Shown: positions 8,671-18,196, counted from the stretch's first letter. The stretch: 64,000 nt of DNA from DATMAM01 sp035559995 (GCA_035559995.1 DATMAM010000031.1:186001-250000); one strand, 5' to 3'. The notes: generated from the letters alone by a model not told the origin. Program-made: numbers and translations.

Positions 8671-9603
8671 ATGGACTACGGCGCCCATCTTCCGGTCATC
8701 GGCTTCGGATCGACGCAGTTTTCCTTGGAGCGGCTGTTAGCGTACGTGAAAACCGCCAACGAGCTTGGCTTTAAAGCCATCTCCGTGAACGATCATCTGA
8801 TCTCGGCTCGCCCCTGGCTCGACGCGCCGACCGCGCTGGCCGCCGCGCTCACTTACAGCGCAAGCATGACCGTCGGCACGAGCGTCGTGCTGCCGGTACC
8901 CCGCGGGGTGGTGCAAGTAGCCAAGGCATTGGCCGCGATCGACATTCTCTCGGGCGGCCGGCTCATCATCGGCGTGGGGCCCGGCTCCTCGGCCCGGGAC
9001 TACGAGATCGTCGGCGTCGATTACGGGGAACGCTGGAAAAGATTCGATGAAGCGGTCCGCGTTTTGCGCCTGCTGTTGAGCGACGATGGCGGTCGCTTCG
9101 TGGGCCGTTTTTACTCCAGCGAGCCGATCGAGCTCGATCCCAAGCCGCTGCAAAAGCCGCATCCACCGATCTGGATCGGCAGTTGGGGCTCGGACGCGGG
9201 CTTGCGCCGCGTGGCCAGGCTCGGCGACGGGTGGCTTGCCTCGGCGTACAACACAACGCCGGAGCAATTCGCGGCCGGTTTGGAGAAGCTGCGCGCCAAC
9301 CTCGAAACATGCGGCAAGGACCCTCGGAGCTTCCCGAACGCTCTTGTGACCATGTTCATGTACGTAACGGACGCGCGCGCGAAAGCCGAAAGTATCTTGT
9401 CCGAGACACTGGCGCCGATGCTCCATCGCCCGATCGAGCAATTAAGAGAGCGCCTGCTCGTGGGATCGCCGGAAACGTGCGCCGAAAAGCTTGCCGGCTA
9501 TCGCGCCGCGGGACTCCAGCGCCTGTTCGTGTGGCCGGTTGCCGACGAGCTCGATCAGCTTGCGGTTTTTCAGCGCAAGGTGGCGCCGCTGATCGAGCCG
9601 TAG
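8671..9603 (+). CDS. LLM class flavin-dependent oxidoreductase
   Basis: 310 residues from the ATG at 8671, which has GGGAGG 4 bases upstream; an earlier in-frame ATG lacks such a site. The luciferase-like monooxygenase fold is indicated by LAYVKTANELGFKAI near the start, SGGRLIIGVGPGSS in the middle, and the KPHPPIWIGSWG strand. These enzymes use F420 or FMN and act on aldehydes, alcohols, methylene-H4MPT or sulfonates. The substrate is not predictable. It faces the second LLM protein (9648), with only 44 bases between the two stops. Confidence 0.88.
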   Translation: MDYGAHLPVIGFGSTQFSLERLLAYVKTANELGFKAISVNDHLISARPWLDAPTALAAALTYSASMTVGTSVVLPVPRGVVQVAKALAAIDILSGGRLIIGVGPGSSARDYEIVGVDYGERWKRFDEAVRVLRLLLSDDGGRFVGRFYSSEPIELDPKPLQKPHPPIWIGSWGSDAGLRRVARLGDGWLASAYNTTPEQFAAGLEKLRANLETCGKDPRSFPNALVTMFMYVTDARAKAESILSETLAPMLHRPIEQLRERLLVGSPETCAEKLAGYRAAGLQRLFVWPVADELDQLAVFQRKVAPLIEP

Positions 9604-9647
9604 CGACAAGCCCGAAGGCACGGCCCGCCCTTGCGCTCCACGCCGTT

Positions 9648-10613
9648 CTAGGCAGGGGGCAACAGCCCGCGGCGCGCGAGAAAGGCGGCGCCCGATTCAA
9701 GGTGCGTCATCTGGCTGAAGGTTGCAAAGCGCAGAATGATGGTGCGCGCGCCCGCCTCCGCGTAGGCTTCGATGCGGTCGATGACCTCGTCCCAGCTTCC
9801 CAGGACACAAAGCATCGCTCTGGCAACCGCTTCGTAGGGCCTGTTGTAATATTGCGCCAGGAAAGCTCGACCTTCGGCCCGCGCCTCGCTCTCTCCGGCA
9901 GCGAGGGTGAAGTAAAGCCCCGGCTGAACCGAATCGGGATCGCGGCCCGCCTGCGCCGCGTACGAGCGCACTTTGTTCAGGCACTCGCGATAAAGTTCCG
10001 GGCTCGGAAGGTTGTTCAGCCAACCGTCCGCCATCCGCGCCACTCTTTTCAATCCCGGCTCGACGTTGTTGGAGGCGAGCCAGATGGGCACGCCCTGGGC
10101 TTGCAGCGGTTTCGGCTCCAGCGTGACGCGCTCAAAAGCGCTGAACGCGCCCGCGTGAGAGACATCGTTTTCGCGCCAGAGCCGCCGTACCACGCAAACG
10201 AGCTCCTCGCTCATCCTGATCCGCTGGCGCGCGTCGAGCCCTAAGATTCTAAACTCGCGCTCCTGAGCCGGATCGCTCGGCCTGCCGTACCCGATGCCGA
10301 GATCGACCCGCCCTCCGCTTAGCCAGTCCAGCGTGGCGGTCTGGTGGGCCACCAGAACCGGATTCCTGAGCGCCGCAAGAAAGACGGCCGTGCCCAGGCG
10401 AATGCGGCGCGTCCTGGCGCCGACCGCGGCCAGAGTCGCGAGCGGCTCCAGGCGCGGCCTTGCGGTTAGGCTGTCGCCCACCCAGACGGAATGAAAGCCC
10501 AACGCCTCCGCCCGCTCGGCCAGATCGTAGATGGTCGACGCGTCCGTTCGCTGCGACAGAACCACCTCGCGCGTCGGCAGCAAAACGCCGAATTTGACTT
10601 GCGGACCTCTCAC
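9648..10613 (-). CDS. LLM class flavin-dependent oxidoreductase
   Basis: 321 residues with the luciferase-like monooxygenase pattern: FGVLLPTREV at the N-terminus, AERAEALGFHSVWVGD, SGGRVDLGIGYG and VPIWLASNN. It overlaps the MaoC gene by ATGA (start 10613, MaoC stop 10610), so the two are translationally coupled. It is the last gene of the minus-strand operon that begins with the Rieske oxygenase at 18122. In such a pathway it could oxidise an acyl or aldehyde intermediate with FMN or F420; this is inference. Confidence 0.88.
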   Translation of the reverse strand: MRGPQVKFGVLLPTREVVLSQRTDASTIYDLAERAEALGFHSVWVGDSLTARPRLEPLATLAAVGARTRRIRLGTAVFLAALRNPVLVAHQTATLDWLSGGRVDLGIGYGRPSDPAQEREFRILGLDARQRIRMSEELVCVVRRLWRENDVSHAGAFSAFERVTLEPKPLQAQGVPIWLASNNVEPGLKRVARMADGWLNNLPSPELYRECLNKVRSYAAQAGRDPDSVQPGLYFTLAAGESEARAEGRAFLAQYYNRPYEAVARAMLCVLGSWDEVIDRIEAYAEAGARTIILRFATFSQMTHLESGAAFLARRGLLPPA

Positions 10614-11077
10614 TCCCCGCGCCCTCGGATGAGACGGTTGACGTCGTATTCCATGACGGATTCGCCGCGCTGGTTCCTGACCCGGTGACGGTACCTGACG
10701 ATGCCGCCGCCGCGCGCCGGCACTGCCTTGGTCTCGAGCACCTCGATCTCGACCTGGATCGTGTCCCCCACTTTGACCGGGGCGGTGAGGCGCATTCTCT
10801 CGAGCCCGAGAAAGGCCATGCCGGTGCCGTGAATGATTCCCGTCTGCACGGTCAGCCCCTCGGCTATCCCGAACGTCAGGCTTCCCGGGGCGATCCGCTC
10901 GCCGTACAGGCTCTCGCTCCGAATGTACTCCATGTCGAGAAAAAGCGGCTCGGTCAGGCCGACCAAGCCGACAAATTGCATCACGTCGTGTTCGGTGACC
11001 GTGCGTCGGCCCGTAACAAATCGGTCGCCCGGATGAAACTGCTCAAAGGTCAGTCCCTTTTGCATCCTTGGCTCCAC
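10610..11077 (-). CDS. MaoC family (R)-specific enoyl-CoA hydratase-like dehydratase
   Basis: 155 residues with a single hot-dog fold domain: FHPGDRFVTGRRTVTEHDVMQFVGLVG, then GERIAPGSLTFGIAEGL and GDTIQVEIEVLETK. MaoC proteins add or remove water on CoA thioesters. The start at 11077 is GTG, with AAGGAG a few bases upstream; an in-frame ATG four codons later is an alternative with poorer spacing. It sits 42 bases after the CaiB/BaiF transferase gene, which would supply CoA esters as substrates. Confidence 0.87.
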   Translation of the reverse strand: MEPRMQKGLTFEQFHPGDRFVTGRRTVTEHDVMQFVGLVGLTEPLFLDMEYIRSESLYGERIAPGSLTFGIAEGLTVQTGIIHGTGMAFLGLERMRLTAPVKVGDTIQVEIEVLETKAVPARGGGIVRYRHRVRNQRGESVMEYDVNRLIRGRGE

Positions 11078-11119
11078 CGTCTCCTTTCGCCTCCCGGGGA
11101 GGCCGAGAAAGGCGCGCGC

Positions 11120-12346
11120 TCAGATGACGCGGTTTCTCTTTAACCTTTCGATCTCCTGCGCGCTCATTCCCAGCCACGAAGACAGGACTTTTTCGGTGTG
11201 CTGCCCGAGAAGCGGCGGGGGAAGTCGAATCGAAGCCGGCGTGGCCGAGAATTTAACCGGAACGCCGGCCATGCGCAGAGCGCCGGCCGTGGGATGCTCG
11301 ACCTCGACCAGCATTTGCCTCTTGAGAACCTGGGGTGCGCTGAACACCTGATCGATCGTTTGCACCGGCGCGCAGGGAACGCCCGCGTCATTGAGCAGGC
11401 GGATCCAGTCCTCGCGGCACCGCTGGCGAAACATTTCGGATAGAATTGCAACCAGCGCTTCCCGATTGGCGACCCGGTCGGAATTTTTCGCGAATCGCGC
11501 ATCATCGGCCAGCTCCGCGCGACCGATGGCGTCGCAAAACCGCCGCCAGATTCCTTCGCTTGCGACGCCGAGAACGAGATAGCCGTCGCTGGTTCGAAAG
11601 CTCTGGTAAGGCACGATACTGGGGTGGGCGTTGCCCCAGCGCTCGGGAACCTGTCCGCCGATAAGATAGTTGCTGCCGACGTTGATCAGACAAGCGACTT
11701 CCGCTTCCAAGAGCGACGTGTCGATTTTCTGCCCGACCCCGAGCCTGTCGCGCGCGTAGAGCGCCGCGACAATCGATTTTCCCAGCATCAGCCCGGCGAC
11801 GATGTCGATTATGGCGACCCCCACTTTCGTGGGCTCGCCGTCGCGCGGTCCCGTGATGCTCATGAGCCCGCCCCACGCCTGAACGATGAGGTCGTAGCCC
11901 GCCATAGTCCTCATCGGTCCATCGGCGCCGAATCCCGAAAGCGAAGCGTAGATGAGCCGCGGATTCGCCGCGCGCACGTCTTCATCGCTCAAGCCGAACC
12001 GCTCCATCGTCCCCGGCCGAAAATTTTCGATCAGCACGTCCGCGCAAGCAACCAGCCGGCGAATCAAATCGGCGCCTTCGGCGGTTTTAAGATCGACGGT
12101 AATGCTTTTTTTGTTGCGGTTGACGGAGAGAAAGTAGGCGCTCTCGCCGCCGGCGAACGGCGGCCCCCAGCCGCGCGTGTCGTCGCCCGCGCCCGGCTCT
12201 TCGACCTTGACGACCTCGGCGCCGAGATCCCCGAGAAACATCGTGCAGTAGGGACCGGCAAGAACGCGCGTCAAATCGAGAACGCGGACGCCCTGGAGCG
12301 GCCCGCGGCTATGATCGGTCACTTCGATCGTATCGTTGCGCGGCAT
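11120..12346 (-). CDS. CaiB/BaiF family CoA-transferase
   Basis: 408 residues, typical for family III CoA-transferases, which move CoA between carboxylic acids in the cytoplasm. Clear blocks are LQGVRVLDLTRVLAGPYCT at the N-terminus, LGAEVVKVEEPGAGDDTR, NKKSITVDLK and MAGYDLIVQAWGGLM, in which D152 corresponds to the catalytic aspartate that forms the acyl anhydride. It lies between the carboxymuconolactone-type gene and MaoC in one operon. It probably activates the acid made by the upstream oxygenase or decarboxylase. Confidence 0.94.
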   Translation of the reverse strand: MPRNDTIEVTDHSRGPLQGVRVLDLTRVLAGPYCTMFLGDLGAEVVKVEEPGAGDDTRGWGPPFAGGESAYFLSVNRNKKSITVDLKTAEGADLIRRLVACADVLIENFRPGTMERFGLSDEDVRAANPRLIYASLSGFGADGPMRTMAGYDLIVQAWGGLMSITGPRDGEPTKVGVAIIDIVAGLMLGKSIVAALYARDRLGVGQKIDTSLLEAEVACLINVGSNYLIGGQVPERWGNAHPSIVPYQSFRTSDGYLVLGVASEGIWRRFCDAIGRAELADDARFAKNSDRVANREALVAILSEMFRQRCREDWIRLLNDAGVPCAPVQTIDQVFSAPQVLKRQMLVEVEHPTAGALRMAGVPVKFSATPASIRLPPPLLGQHTEKVLSSWLGMSAQEIERLKRNRVI

Positions 12347-12431
12347 CTTTCGCTGTTTTCGGCCACGATTCTTCGCTCAAGGACAGCCACCGTCAAAGCA
12401 AAACCACAAACGCGGGCGCGAGTTCGTCGCA

Positions 12432-12806
12432 TCACTCCAGCGCCTGGCCGCGCGACTTGAGAACCTCTTCGAGAGTTTCGACTCCCAGCCACAAGCCCGG
12501 CATGCCGCCGGGAATGGCCGCGACCTCGATGGCTTCGAGGACTTCTTTCGGGCTTGCTCCCGAGGAAAGGGCGCGCTCGGTGTGGAGCCTGACGCCGCGC
12601 GGCCGATTAAGCGCGCACGTGATGCCGACCATGATAAGCTCTTTGATCTTTCGCGGCAGGGCCCCCTCGCGGCCGAAGGTTCCGTCCACATAGAGACCCT
12701 TGAGCTTGACAAAATACTCCGGGTCCAATCGCGCGATAATGCTGTAGGCTCTGTTCTCAGTGCCGAGCGACGCCTTCGCGAAGGCTTCCTTTGCTTCGTC
12801 TGCCAT
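12432..12806 (-). CDS. Carboxymuconolactone decarboxylase (CMD/AhpD-like) family protein
   Basis: 124 residues with the CMD helical fold: LPRKIKELIMVGITCALNRPRGVRLHTERALSSG is the conserved core. The AhpD disulfide pair CxxC is absent, and only the histidine of the RLHTERAL segment remains, so it is not a peroxidase-coupled AhpD and resembles the decarboxylase-like branch. AAGGAGG precedes the ATG at 12806. It lies between the ThDP enzyme and the CoA-transferase. A role in ring-cleavage product processing fits the neighbours but is not shown. Confidence 0.85.
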   Translation of the reverse strand: MADEAKEAFAKASLGTENRAYSIIARLDPEYFVKLKGLYVDGTFGREGALPRKIKELIMVGITCALNRPRGVRLHTERALSSGASPKEVLEAIEVAAIPGGMPGLWLGVETLEEVLKSRGQALE

Positions 12807-12943
12807 CGAAACCTCCTTTGTTCGCCGACCTCAATAAAACGCCGCGAAGACGTTTCACCGCTGCGGCGCGGAGCCGGCGGCAAAAACCCCGCGCACTCTG
12901 CGGCCTGTGGCGATTTCCGCCCGCGAGCCTGGTTTCGCGCCTT

Positions 12944-14626
12944 TCAGTCCTTCCTGGTGTTCTGGCTGATCACCACATCGACGAGCGCCGGGCCGCTTTG
13001 CTCCAGCGCGTGCTTGAGCGCCGGTTCGATCGCGTCGGGATCCTCGACGCGCTCGCCGAAGATGCCGAAGGTATCCGCCAGCCTGGCGAAGTCGATGTCC
13101 GGCCCGCGAATCTCGGCACCCATCTCCGCAGCGATCCTGGTCCTGTGCGCCGGGCCGCGAAACTGGTTCTTCACGGCCATGTAGGCGCGGTTGTTGAAAA
13201 CGATCACAAGCAGAGGCACCCGGTACCTGGCCAAAGTCCACAGGCCTTGAATGCCGAACATGCAGCTGCCGTCGCCGAGGCAGGCGACCACGCGCCGATT
13301 GGGCGACGCGAGCTTTGCGCCGATGGCGGCTCCCAAACCCCAGCCGAGAAAGCCGCCGGATGAATTCGAGAAATACGACCGCTCGCGGGAAAAGCGGAAA
13401 TTCGCCACGAGAATATCTTTGCTCGTCGGACTTTCGTTGACGATCAACGCGTCGCGCTCGATGAGCCGGTCCATCGCCCGCACCAGGCGCGCGGCGTTAA
13501 TCGGCCTTTCCTGCCAGCCCTCCTTGATTCTCGCTTCGAGCTCGGCATCCGCCCGCTCTTTGGCTTTTCGGATGCGCTTCAAGCGCTCGAGCGTGACCGC
13601 GGCGCCGGGCGCGCACGCGGGGTAAATCTCGATGAGCGCGCGCAGCGCGCTGCGGGCATCGGCGATCACGCCGATGTCCACGGGAAACACCTTGCCGATC
13701 TCCCAAGGGTCTTCTTCGATGTGAACGCAGCGCGTCTCCGGCTTGATCGCGGGCTCCGGAGCGTAGCGGTACTCCCGGATCAAACGGCAGCCGACGGCAA
13801 AAATTAAGTCCGGCCTGCCCCAGACGGGGAGATCGAAGGAAGGCTGGCGCTCGGCGATCTGAAAGCTCTGCGGGTGCGTGGTCGGGAAAGCGAGAAAGGA
13901 ATAGCGCGGTTCCATCACGACGGGGGCCGCCACCATCTCGGCGAACTTGATCAGCTCTTCGATCGCGCCGGCCTTGGCAACGCCGCTGCCCGCGACGATC
14001 AGCGGTCTTTGCGCTTCCGCCAGCATCTTTGCCGCTTCCCTTAAAGCCTCCCGGTCGGCCGCGACCCGGGGAACGACCCGCGCGCGCTCCGGCTCCGGAA
14101 TCGGAACGGCGATCGTCTCCGCGAGCAGATCGCTGGGCAGCGCCAGATACACCGGGCCGGCCGGCGGCGCCGACGCAACCTTGAACGCGCGGTTCAAGTA
14201 CTCCGGAATCCGGTCGGCGCGATGGACCTCGGCGCTCCATTTCGTGAATTGCTTCGTCATCTCGACCAGGTCCTTGGTCTCCGTATGCGAGTCGCGGCCG
14301 GCAATCCGCGTGTCGACATCGGTGGAGGTCACGACCACCGGCGAGCGGTCGCGGTACGCGTCGTAAAGCGCGCCGATGGCGTTCGCCGATCCGGGAAACG
14401 TGCTCACCTGAGCGAGCTGCGGCCGGCCGCAGACGCGGGCGTAACCGTCCGCCATCGACACGACGCACGTCTCGTGCAGCGCCAGAATGAAGCGAATTTT
14501 CTCCTGATCGGCGATGGCGCCGATGAACTCTTGCCCGCTCGTGCCCGGGAGGCCGAAGATGTACTCAACGCCATGCGCCGCGGCGACTTCGAGATAAGCC
14601 TGCGCGGCGATTTTTTCCTGAGCCAT
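12944..14626 (-). CDS. Thiamine diphosphate-dependent enzyme (acetolactate synthase/benzoylformate decarboxylase-like)
   Basis: 560 residues with the three ThDP-enzyme domains in order. The N-terminal PYR domain has GVEYIFGLPGTSG and the catalytic glutamate E52 in LALHETCVVSMADGYAR. The central domain has RPLIVAGSGVAKAG. The C-terminal PP domain has the ThDP-Mg motif running from GDGSCMFGIQGLW to VFNN. Such enzymes decarboxylate or carboligate 2-oxo acids. With no small regulatory subunit nearby, an acetolactate synthase of valine synthesis is unlikely. A 2-oxo acid decarboxylase or lyase in this catabolic operon is more plausible. The gene begins 17 bases after the amidohydrolase stop. Confidence 0.9.
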   Translation of the reverse strand: MAQEKIAAQAYLEVAAAHGVEYIFGLPGTSGQEFIGAIADQEKIRFILALHETCVVSMADGYARVCGRPQLAQVSTFPGSANAIGALYDAYRDRSPVVVTSTDVDTRIAGRDSHTETKDLVEMTKQFTKWSAEVHRADRIPEYLNRAFKVASAPPAGPVYLALPSDLLAETIAVPIPEPERARVVPRVAADREALREAAKMLAEAQRPLIVAGSGVAKAGAIEELIKFAEMVAAPVVMEPRYSFLAFPTTHPQSFQIAERQPSFDLPVWGRPDLIFAVGCRLIREYRYAPEPAIKPETRCVHIEEDPWEIGKVFPVDIGVIADARSALRALIEIYPACAPGAAVTLERLKRIRKAKERADAELEARIKEGWQERPINAARLVRAMDRLIERDALIVNESPTSKDILVANFRFSRERSYFSNSSGGFLGWGLGAAIGAKLASPNRRVVACLGDGSCMFGIQGLWTLARYRVPLLVIVFNNRAYMAVKNQFRGPAHRTRIAAEMGAEIRGPDIDFARLADTFGIFGERVEDPDAIEPALKHALEQSGPALVDVVISQNTRKD

Positions 14627-14643
14627 GGGCTTTCGATCCTCCG

Positions 14644-15474
14644 TTAAAGACCGAACAGAGCGCGCGCGTTGGCAAGAAGAATCTTCTCCTTGACCGCGCT
14701 GCTAAACCCGACGGCGTCGAAGCTCAGCAGCGCTTTCTCCACATCGACGTAGGGAAAATCCGTGCCGAAAAGCGCCTTGTCCTGAAGCCGGCCGCGAATG
14801 GCGCGCAGAAAACTCTCCGGCAGTTGTTCCGCGAGATACCCGGAAGTGTCGACGTAGACGTTTCGCTTGTGCGTCAGAACGCCGATCAGCTCCTGCTCCC
14901 ACGGCCACCCGGGATGCGCGGCGATGATCTTCATGCGCGGGAAGTCTCTGGCAACAGCGTCCAGATGAATCGGCCGCCCGCAGTCGAGCCCGATCCCCTT
15001 GCCGCCGTCCTGGTCGGCGCCCAGGACCGTAAACCCCGTATGGAACATCACGGGCTTTTGGCCCGCCTCCAGCGCTTCCCACAACCCGTAGTACTTTCTG
15101 TCGTTCGGGTAAAAGTTCTGGTCGGGGGGATGAAACTTGAATCCCTTCACGCGCGCATCTTTGAGTAACCTTTCCGCCTCTTCGATCAGGTTCGCCGGCG
15201 CCGCGGAACGCATGTCCAGCGATGCGAGCACGCCGGCAAACGCGTCGGGAAATCGCTCCACAAGCTCGGTAACGTACCGGTTGTCGTTTCGCGTTCCCCC
15301 GACGGTGCAAGGATGCCAGCCGATCAGCAGGGCTTTCACGTCCTGGCTCGTAAACAGCGCGGCGAACGATTCTTCCGTTACCGGGACCTCCGCGAGATTT
15401 CTCCTGAAATAGGCGCAGGCGTCGGGGTCCACGCCGCGCGTGCTCGGGTGCACGTGAACGTCAATGGCGCGCAT
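14644..15474 (-). CDS. ACMSD-like amidohydrolase
   Basis: The ATG at 15474 (MRAIDVHVHPSTRG) is the family start, and AAGGA lies upstream. The protein has 276 residues. Metal ligands appear as H7-V-H9, the histidine in IIAAHPGWPW and the aspartate in LFGTDFPY. This is the amidohydrolase-2 family, including 2-amino-3-carboxymuconate-semialdehyde decarboxylase and gamma-resorcylate decarboxylase, which perform Zn-dependent non-oxidative decarboxylations or hydrolyses. It overlaps the 3-hydroxyacyl-CoA dehydrogenase gene by 14 bases, indicating coupling. Confidence 0.87.
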   Translation of the reverse strand: MRAIDVHVHPSTRGVDPDACAYFRRNLAEVPVTEESFAALFTSQDVKALLIGWHPCTVGGTRNDNRYVTELVERFPDAFAGVLASLDMRSAAPANLIEEAERLLKDARVKGFKFHPPDQNFYPNDRKYYGLWEALEAGQKPVMFHTGFTVLGADQDGGKGIGLDCGRPIHLDAVARDFPRMKIIAAHPGWPWEQELIGVLTHKRNVYVDTSGYLAEQLPESFLRAIRGRLQDKALFGTDFPYVDVEKALLSFDAVGFSSAVKEKILLANARALFGL

Positions 15475-16669
15475 CGGATCCTTTTGGCCGTAAAAACGCC
15501 GCCACCCGCGGATTGGGCTCCTCGCCTCTGTAAAAGGATTCTCCTTCACGCGCCATCCGAGCCAAGAGCTCGGGAGGCGCCAGCGGGGCGTCCGGCATTT
15601 CGCGATTGAGCCTCTTTAGCTCCTCGAGCACCGCTTCGGGCCCCGTGCCGTCGATCTCCCTTAGCGGGGCCTGCGGCATTTTGAGGCCATCCGTCGCGAT
15701 CCGATCCACGGTCTGCGGATCCTCTCCGAGCTCGACCACTCTCGCCGCCGCGACCAGCAGCGAAATTTTCAGCGCGCGCCTGATTGCCGCCGCGCCGGGC
15801 CGCTCGGCAGCCGCTTTGAGCTTCGCGTAGATCTCCGGGTTGGGGCGCTGCTCGACGTAAAACTTTGGATTGCTGCGCGCCAACTCGCCGAGCAGCTTCG
15901 AAGAGCGCAAAAACTCATCGCCCCTCAGGCGGAACATGGCGCGAGTGACGTCCTCGACGATCCGCGGCTTCCAGCTGTCGAGGCTTACAAAAGGAGCCGG
16001 CAGGCGGAGCTCCTTGGCCGCCTGATCGATCTCCTCGAACGGCGCGCCGCCCTCGAGCAGACGAAGCGCCATGACGGCGTAGTACATGAGAATGCTGTTC
16101 GAGACGAAGCCGGAGATGTCTCGGGTCTCGGCGGGAGCGCGCCCGAGGCTCCTCAAAAACGCCAGCATCGACCGGAAGCTCTTCTCTTCCATGTCGCCCC
16201 TTACGACCTCGACCATCTGCGTGTAAAGGACCGGATTGAAAAAATGCGTGCTGGCAAACCTCTTTGCCTCGTAAGCTGCGGGCGCCAGCAGGCTTGCGCG
16301 CGTGAGCGAGGAAGTGTTGGTGGTAAGAATGCCGTTGAAGCCGCATCTTTTTAAGCCAGCATAGACGGCGAGCTTCGCTTCCGCCGCTTCGAACACGGCC
16401 TCGGTCACGAGATCCGCGCGCGCCAGATCTCCGGGTCCCGACGCGGCCACGAGCCCGCGGCGGACATTTTCAACCTCGTTCTCGGAGATCCGATCTCTTC
16501 GCTTGAGCCGCTCGATCGTCTGCTCCCTGCGTTCGCCGATCGCCGCCATGGCCGCGGCCGAGGCGTCGTATGCCAGCGTCGGGTAGCCCTTCATCGCGTA
16601 GAGAAAGGCGATGTCGAACCCCATCACGCCGAGGCCGACCACGCCCGCTTGTCTGATTTGATCTGCCAT
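15461..16669 (-). CDS. 3-hydroxyacyl-CoA dehydrogenase, NAD-binding
   Basis: 402 residues. The N-terminal Rossmann domain starts at once with VVGLGVMG (GxGxxG, residues 12-17) and ends with the catalytic region FASTHFFNPV. The all-helical dimerisation domain follows, with ISGFVSNSILMYY. Members oxidise 3-hydroxyacyl-CoA to 3-oxoacyl-CoA with NAD+. The protein is longer than single-domain forms (about 290), which fits a duplicated C-terminal helical region. It follows the Rieske oxygenase by 118 bases and overlaps the downstream amidohydrolase. Confidence 0.9.
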   Translation of the reverse strand: MADQIRQAGVVGLGVMGFDIAFLYAMKGYPTLAYDASAAAMAAIGERREQTIERLKRRDRISENEVENVRRGLVAASGPGDLARADLVTEAVFEAAEAKLAVYAGLKRCGFNGILTTNTSSLTRASLLAPAAYEAKRFASTHFFNPVLYTQMVEVVRGDMEEKSFRSMLAFLRSLGRAPAETRDISGFVSNSILMYYAVMALRLLEGGAPFEEIDQAAKELRLPAPFVSLDSWKPRIVEDVTRAMFRLRGDEFLRSSKLLGELARSNPKFYVEQRPNPEIYAKLKAAAERPGAAAIRRALKISLLVAAARVVELGEDPQTVDRIATDGLKMPQAPLREIDGTGPEAVLEELKRLNREMPDAPLAPPELLARMAREGESFYRGEEPNPRVAAFLRPKGSDARH

Positions 16670-16787
16670 GAAAATCTCGCCTGTTCGCGTCGCGTAGAAG
16701 CCGCGATGTTGGCCGTCGCCTGGCGCGCGGCCGAGCCTTCCTGCGCGCGCGGAACTTTTTTGCGCGCTCGTCGGCGGCGCGCTGCCT

Positions 16788-18122
16788 TCACAGCGCGGTA
16801 CTTTCAGGAATGAGCACTTCTTTTTTTACGCCTTCGACCCACGGCTGGGAATCGGGCAACACCATCGAGGTCGCGCGCACGCGGTAGACCTTGGGGTCGC
16901 GCACGCCGGGCGGCGGCGTCCCCTTCTCCCGCAGCGCGCGCGCGGCGCCGAGCAGCATGCGGCGCGCCTTGATCGTCGTGTAATCCGCGCTGCAGAGATT
17001 CTCTTTGGTGCGATCGAGAATCGGCGTCGGGCCTTCGTTTTCCGTAATGCAGCGATCCTGCAGATTGACGCCGGCAATGCCCATCCGCTTCGATTTGTGC
17101 ACCTCCCAGTTGATCAGATAATCGTTGGCTTTCGTTGCTTTGGGGCGAATGAAGCTGAAAGGCTCGTGGGTCGCCGGCAGGTAGTCCTCTTCCGGAAAAT
17201 TCTTCCGGTCCTGCTCTTTGCTCCCGAGCATGATCTCGCGCGTCGGGAACCAGTTGATCTGCCACTTGATCGAGTTCTCGTCGTCAATGGGGACGTACGC
17301 GCGCGCGCCGCGGAGGTCGCTCCCCGGCGGCATCGTGTAAAAGGGCATGATGAACTGATTGACGCGCCACAGGCTCTTGCCGTCGCCGGCGGGCCGCTTG
17401 GCGCCGTACATGAAGCCGGCCGCCGTATCGACGACCTCGATCGCAAGCGGCGTCCTCACGCCCGAGAGGTTGGCCGCCACCTGTTGCGACGGCTGGTGGC
17501 TTTTGGCGATGTCGTCGGTAAGATCGTAGGGCGAATGCAGCCACATGACGTGCGTGGGATCGATTCCTCCCTCGAGCACCTGGAGATAATTGCACTCCTG
17601 GTGAAACACGCGATAGCTGCGCTGCTCATCGGGCACCATGAGAAATTCGAATTCCGGCAGAGGCGGCGGCTCCGTGGCCGGTCCCATGTAGGTCCAGATG
17701 ATCCCGCCCTGCTCGACGCAGGGGTAGCCGGGATGGCGGATCGCGTCGCAGAACTGCTGCTCGGCGGGGATGTTCGGCATCTCCAGGCATTTCCCGCTCG
17801 GGGCGTACTTCCAGCCGTGATAGGGGCAGCGAACCCCGTCATCCTCGATGCGACCGAAGTAGAGCGGCGCGAGCCGATGCGAGCAGTAAGCGCCGACTAG
17901 CCCGACGGTGCCCCGCCGGGTGCGAAAGAGCAGCAAGTCCTCGCACAGAAGCCGCACGCGGAGCGGCCGCCCGCCGGGTTCCTGCAGAAAGCTAACCGGC
18001 AGCACGGGCATCCAATACTGCCGGAAAAGCTCGCCCATCGGCGTGCCCGGACCCACCCGAGTTAACTGCTCGTTCTCTTCTTTCGTGAAGGTAAAGCCGC
18101 TCGGCCCCCGCCGGTCAGCCAT
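16788..18122 (-). CDS. Rieske [2Fe-2S] aromatic ring-hydroxylating oxygenase
   Basis: 444 residues from the ATG at 18122, which has AAGGAGG upstream; further upstream codons have no support. The Rieske domain has C80-x-H82 and C99-x2-H102. The catalytic domain carries the mononuclear iron motif D188-P-T-H191-V-M-W-L-H196. This layout is that of phthalate 4,5-dioxygenase-type (group III) oxygenases, which insert oxygen into aromatic acids or demethylate ethers. No reductase gene is adjacent. It is the first gene of an eight-gene minus-strand operon and is transcribed away from the ABC binding protein at 18311, with which it shares a promoter region. Confidence 0.93.
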   Translation of the reverse strand: MADRRGPSGFTFTKEENEQLTRVGPGTPMGELFRQYWMPVLPVSFLQEPGGRPLRVRLLCEDLLLFRTRRGTVGLVGAYCSHRLAPLYFGRIEDDGVRCPYHGWKYAPSGKCLEMPNIPAEQQFCDAIRHPGYPCVEQGGIIWTYMGPATEPPPLPEFEFLMVPDEQRSYRVFHQECNYLQVLEGGIDPTHVMWLHSPYDLTDDIAKSHQPSQQVAANLSGVRTPLAIEVVDTAAGFMYGAKRPAGDGKSLWRVNQFIMPFYTMPPGSDLRGARAYVPIDDENSIKWQINWFPTREIMLGSKEQDRKNFPEEDYLPATHEPFSFIRPKATKANDYLINWEVHKSKRMGIAGVNLQDRCITENEGPTPILDRTKENLCSADYTTIKARRMLLGAARALREKGTPPPGVRDPKVYRVRATSMVLPDSQPWVEGVKKEVLIPESTAL

Positions 18123-18196
18123 GCTCGTCAGCCTCCTTGCCGTGAACTCGCGCGCGCGCCTCTCGCCGCTTGAGCGCGCGCCCAAGAAAACTATCC

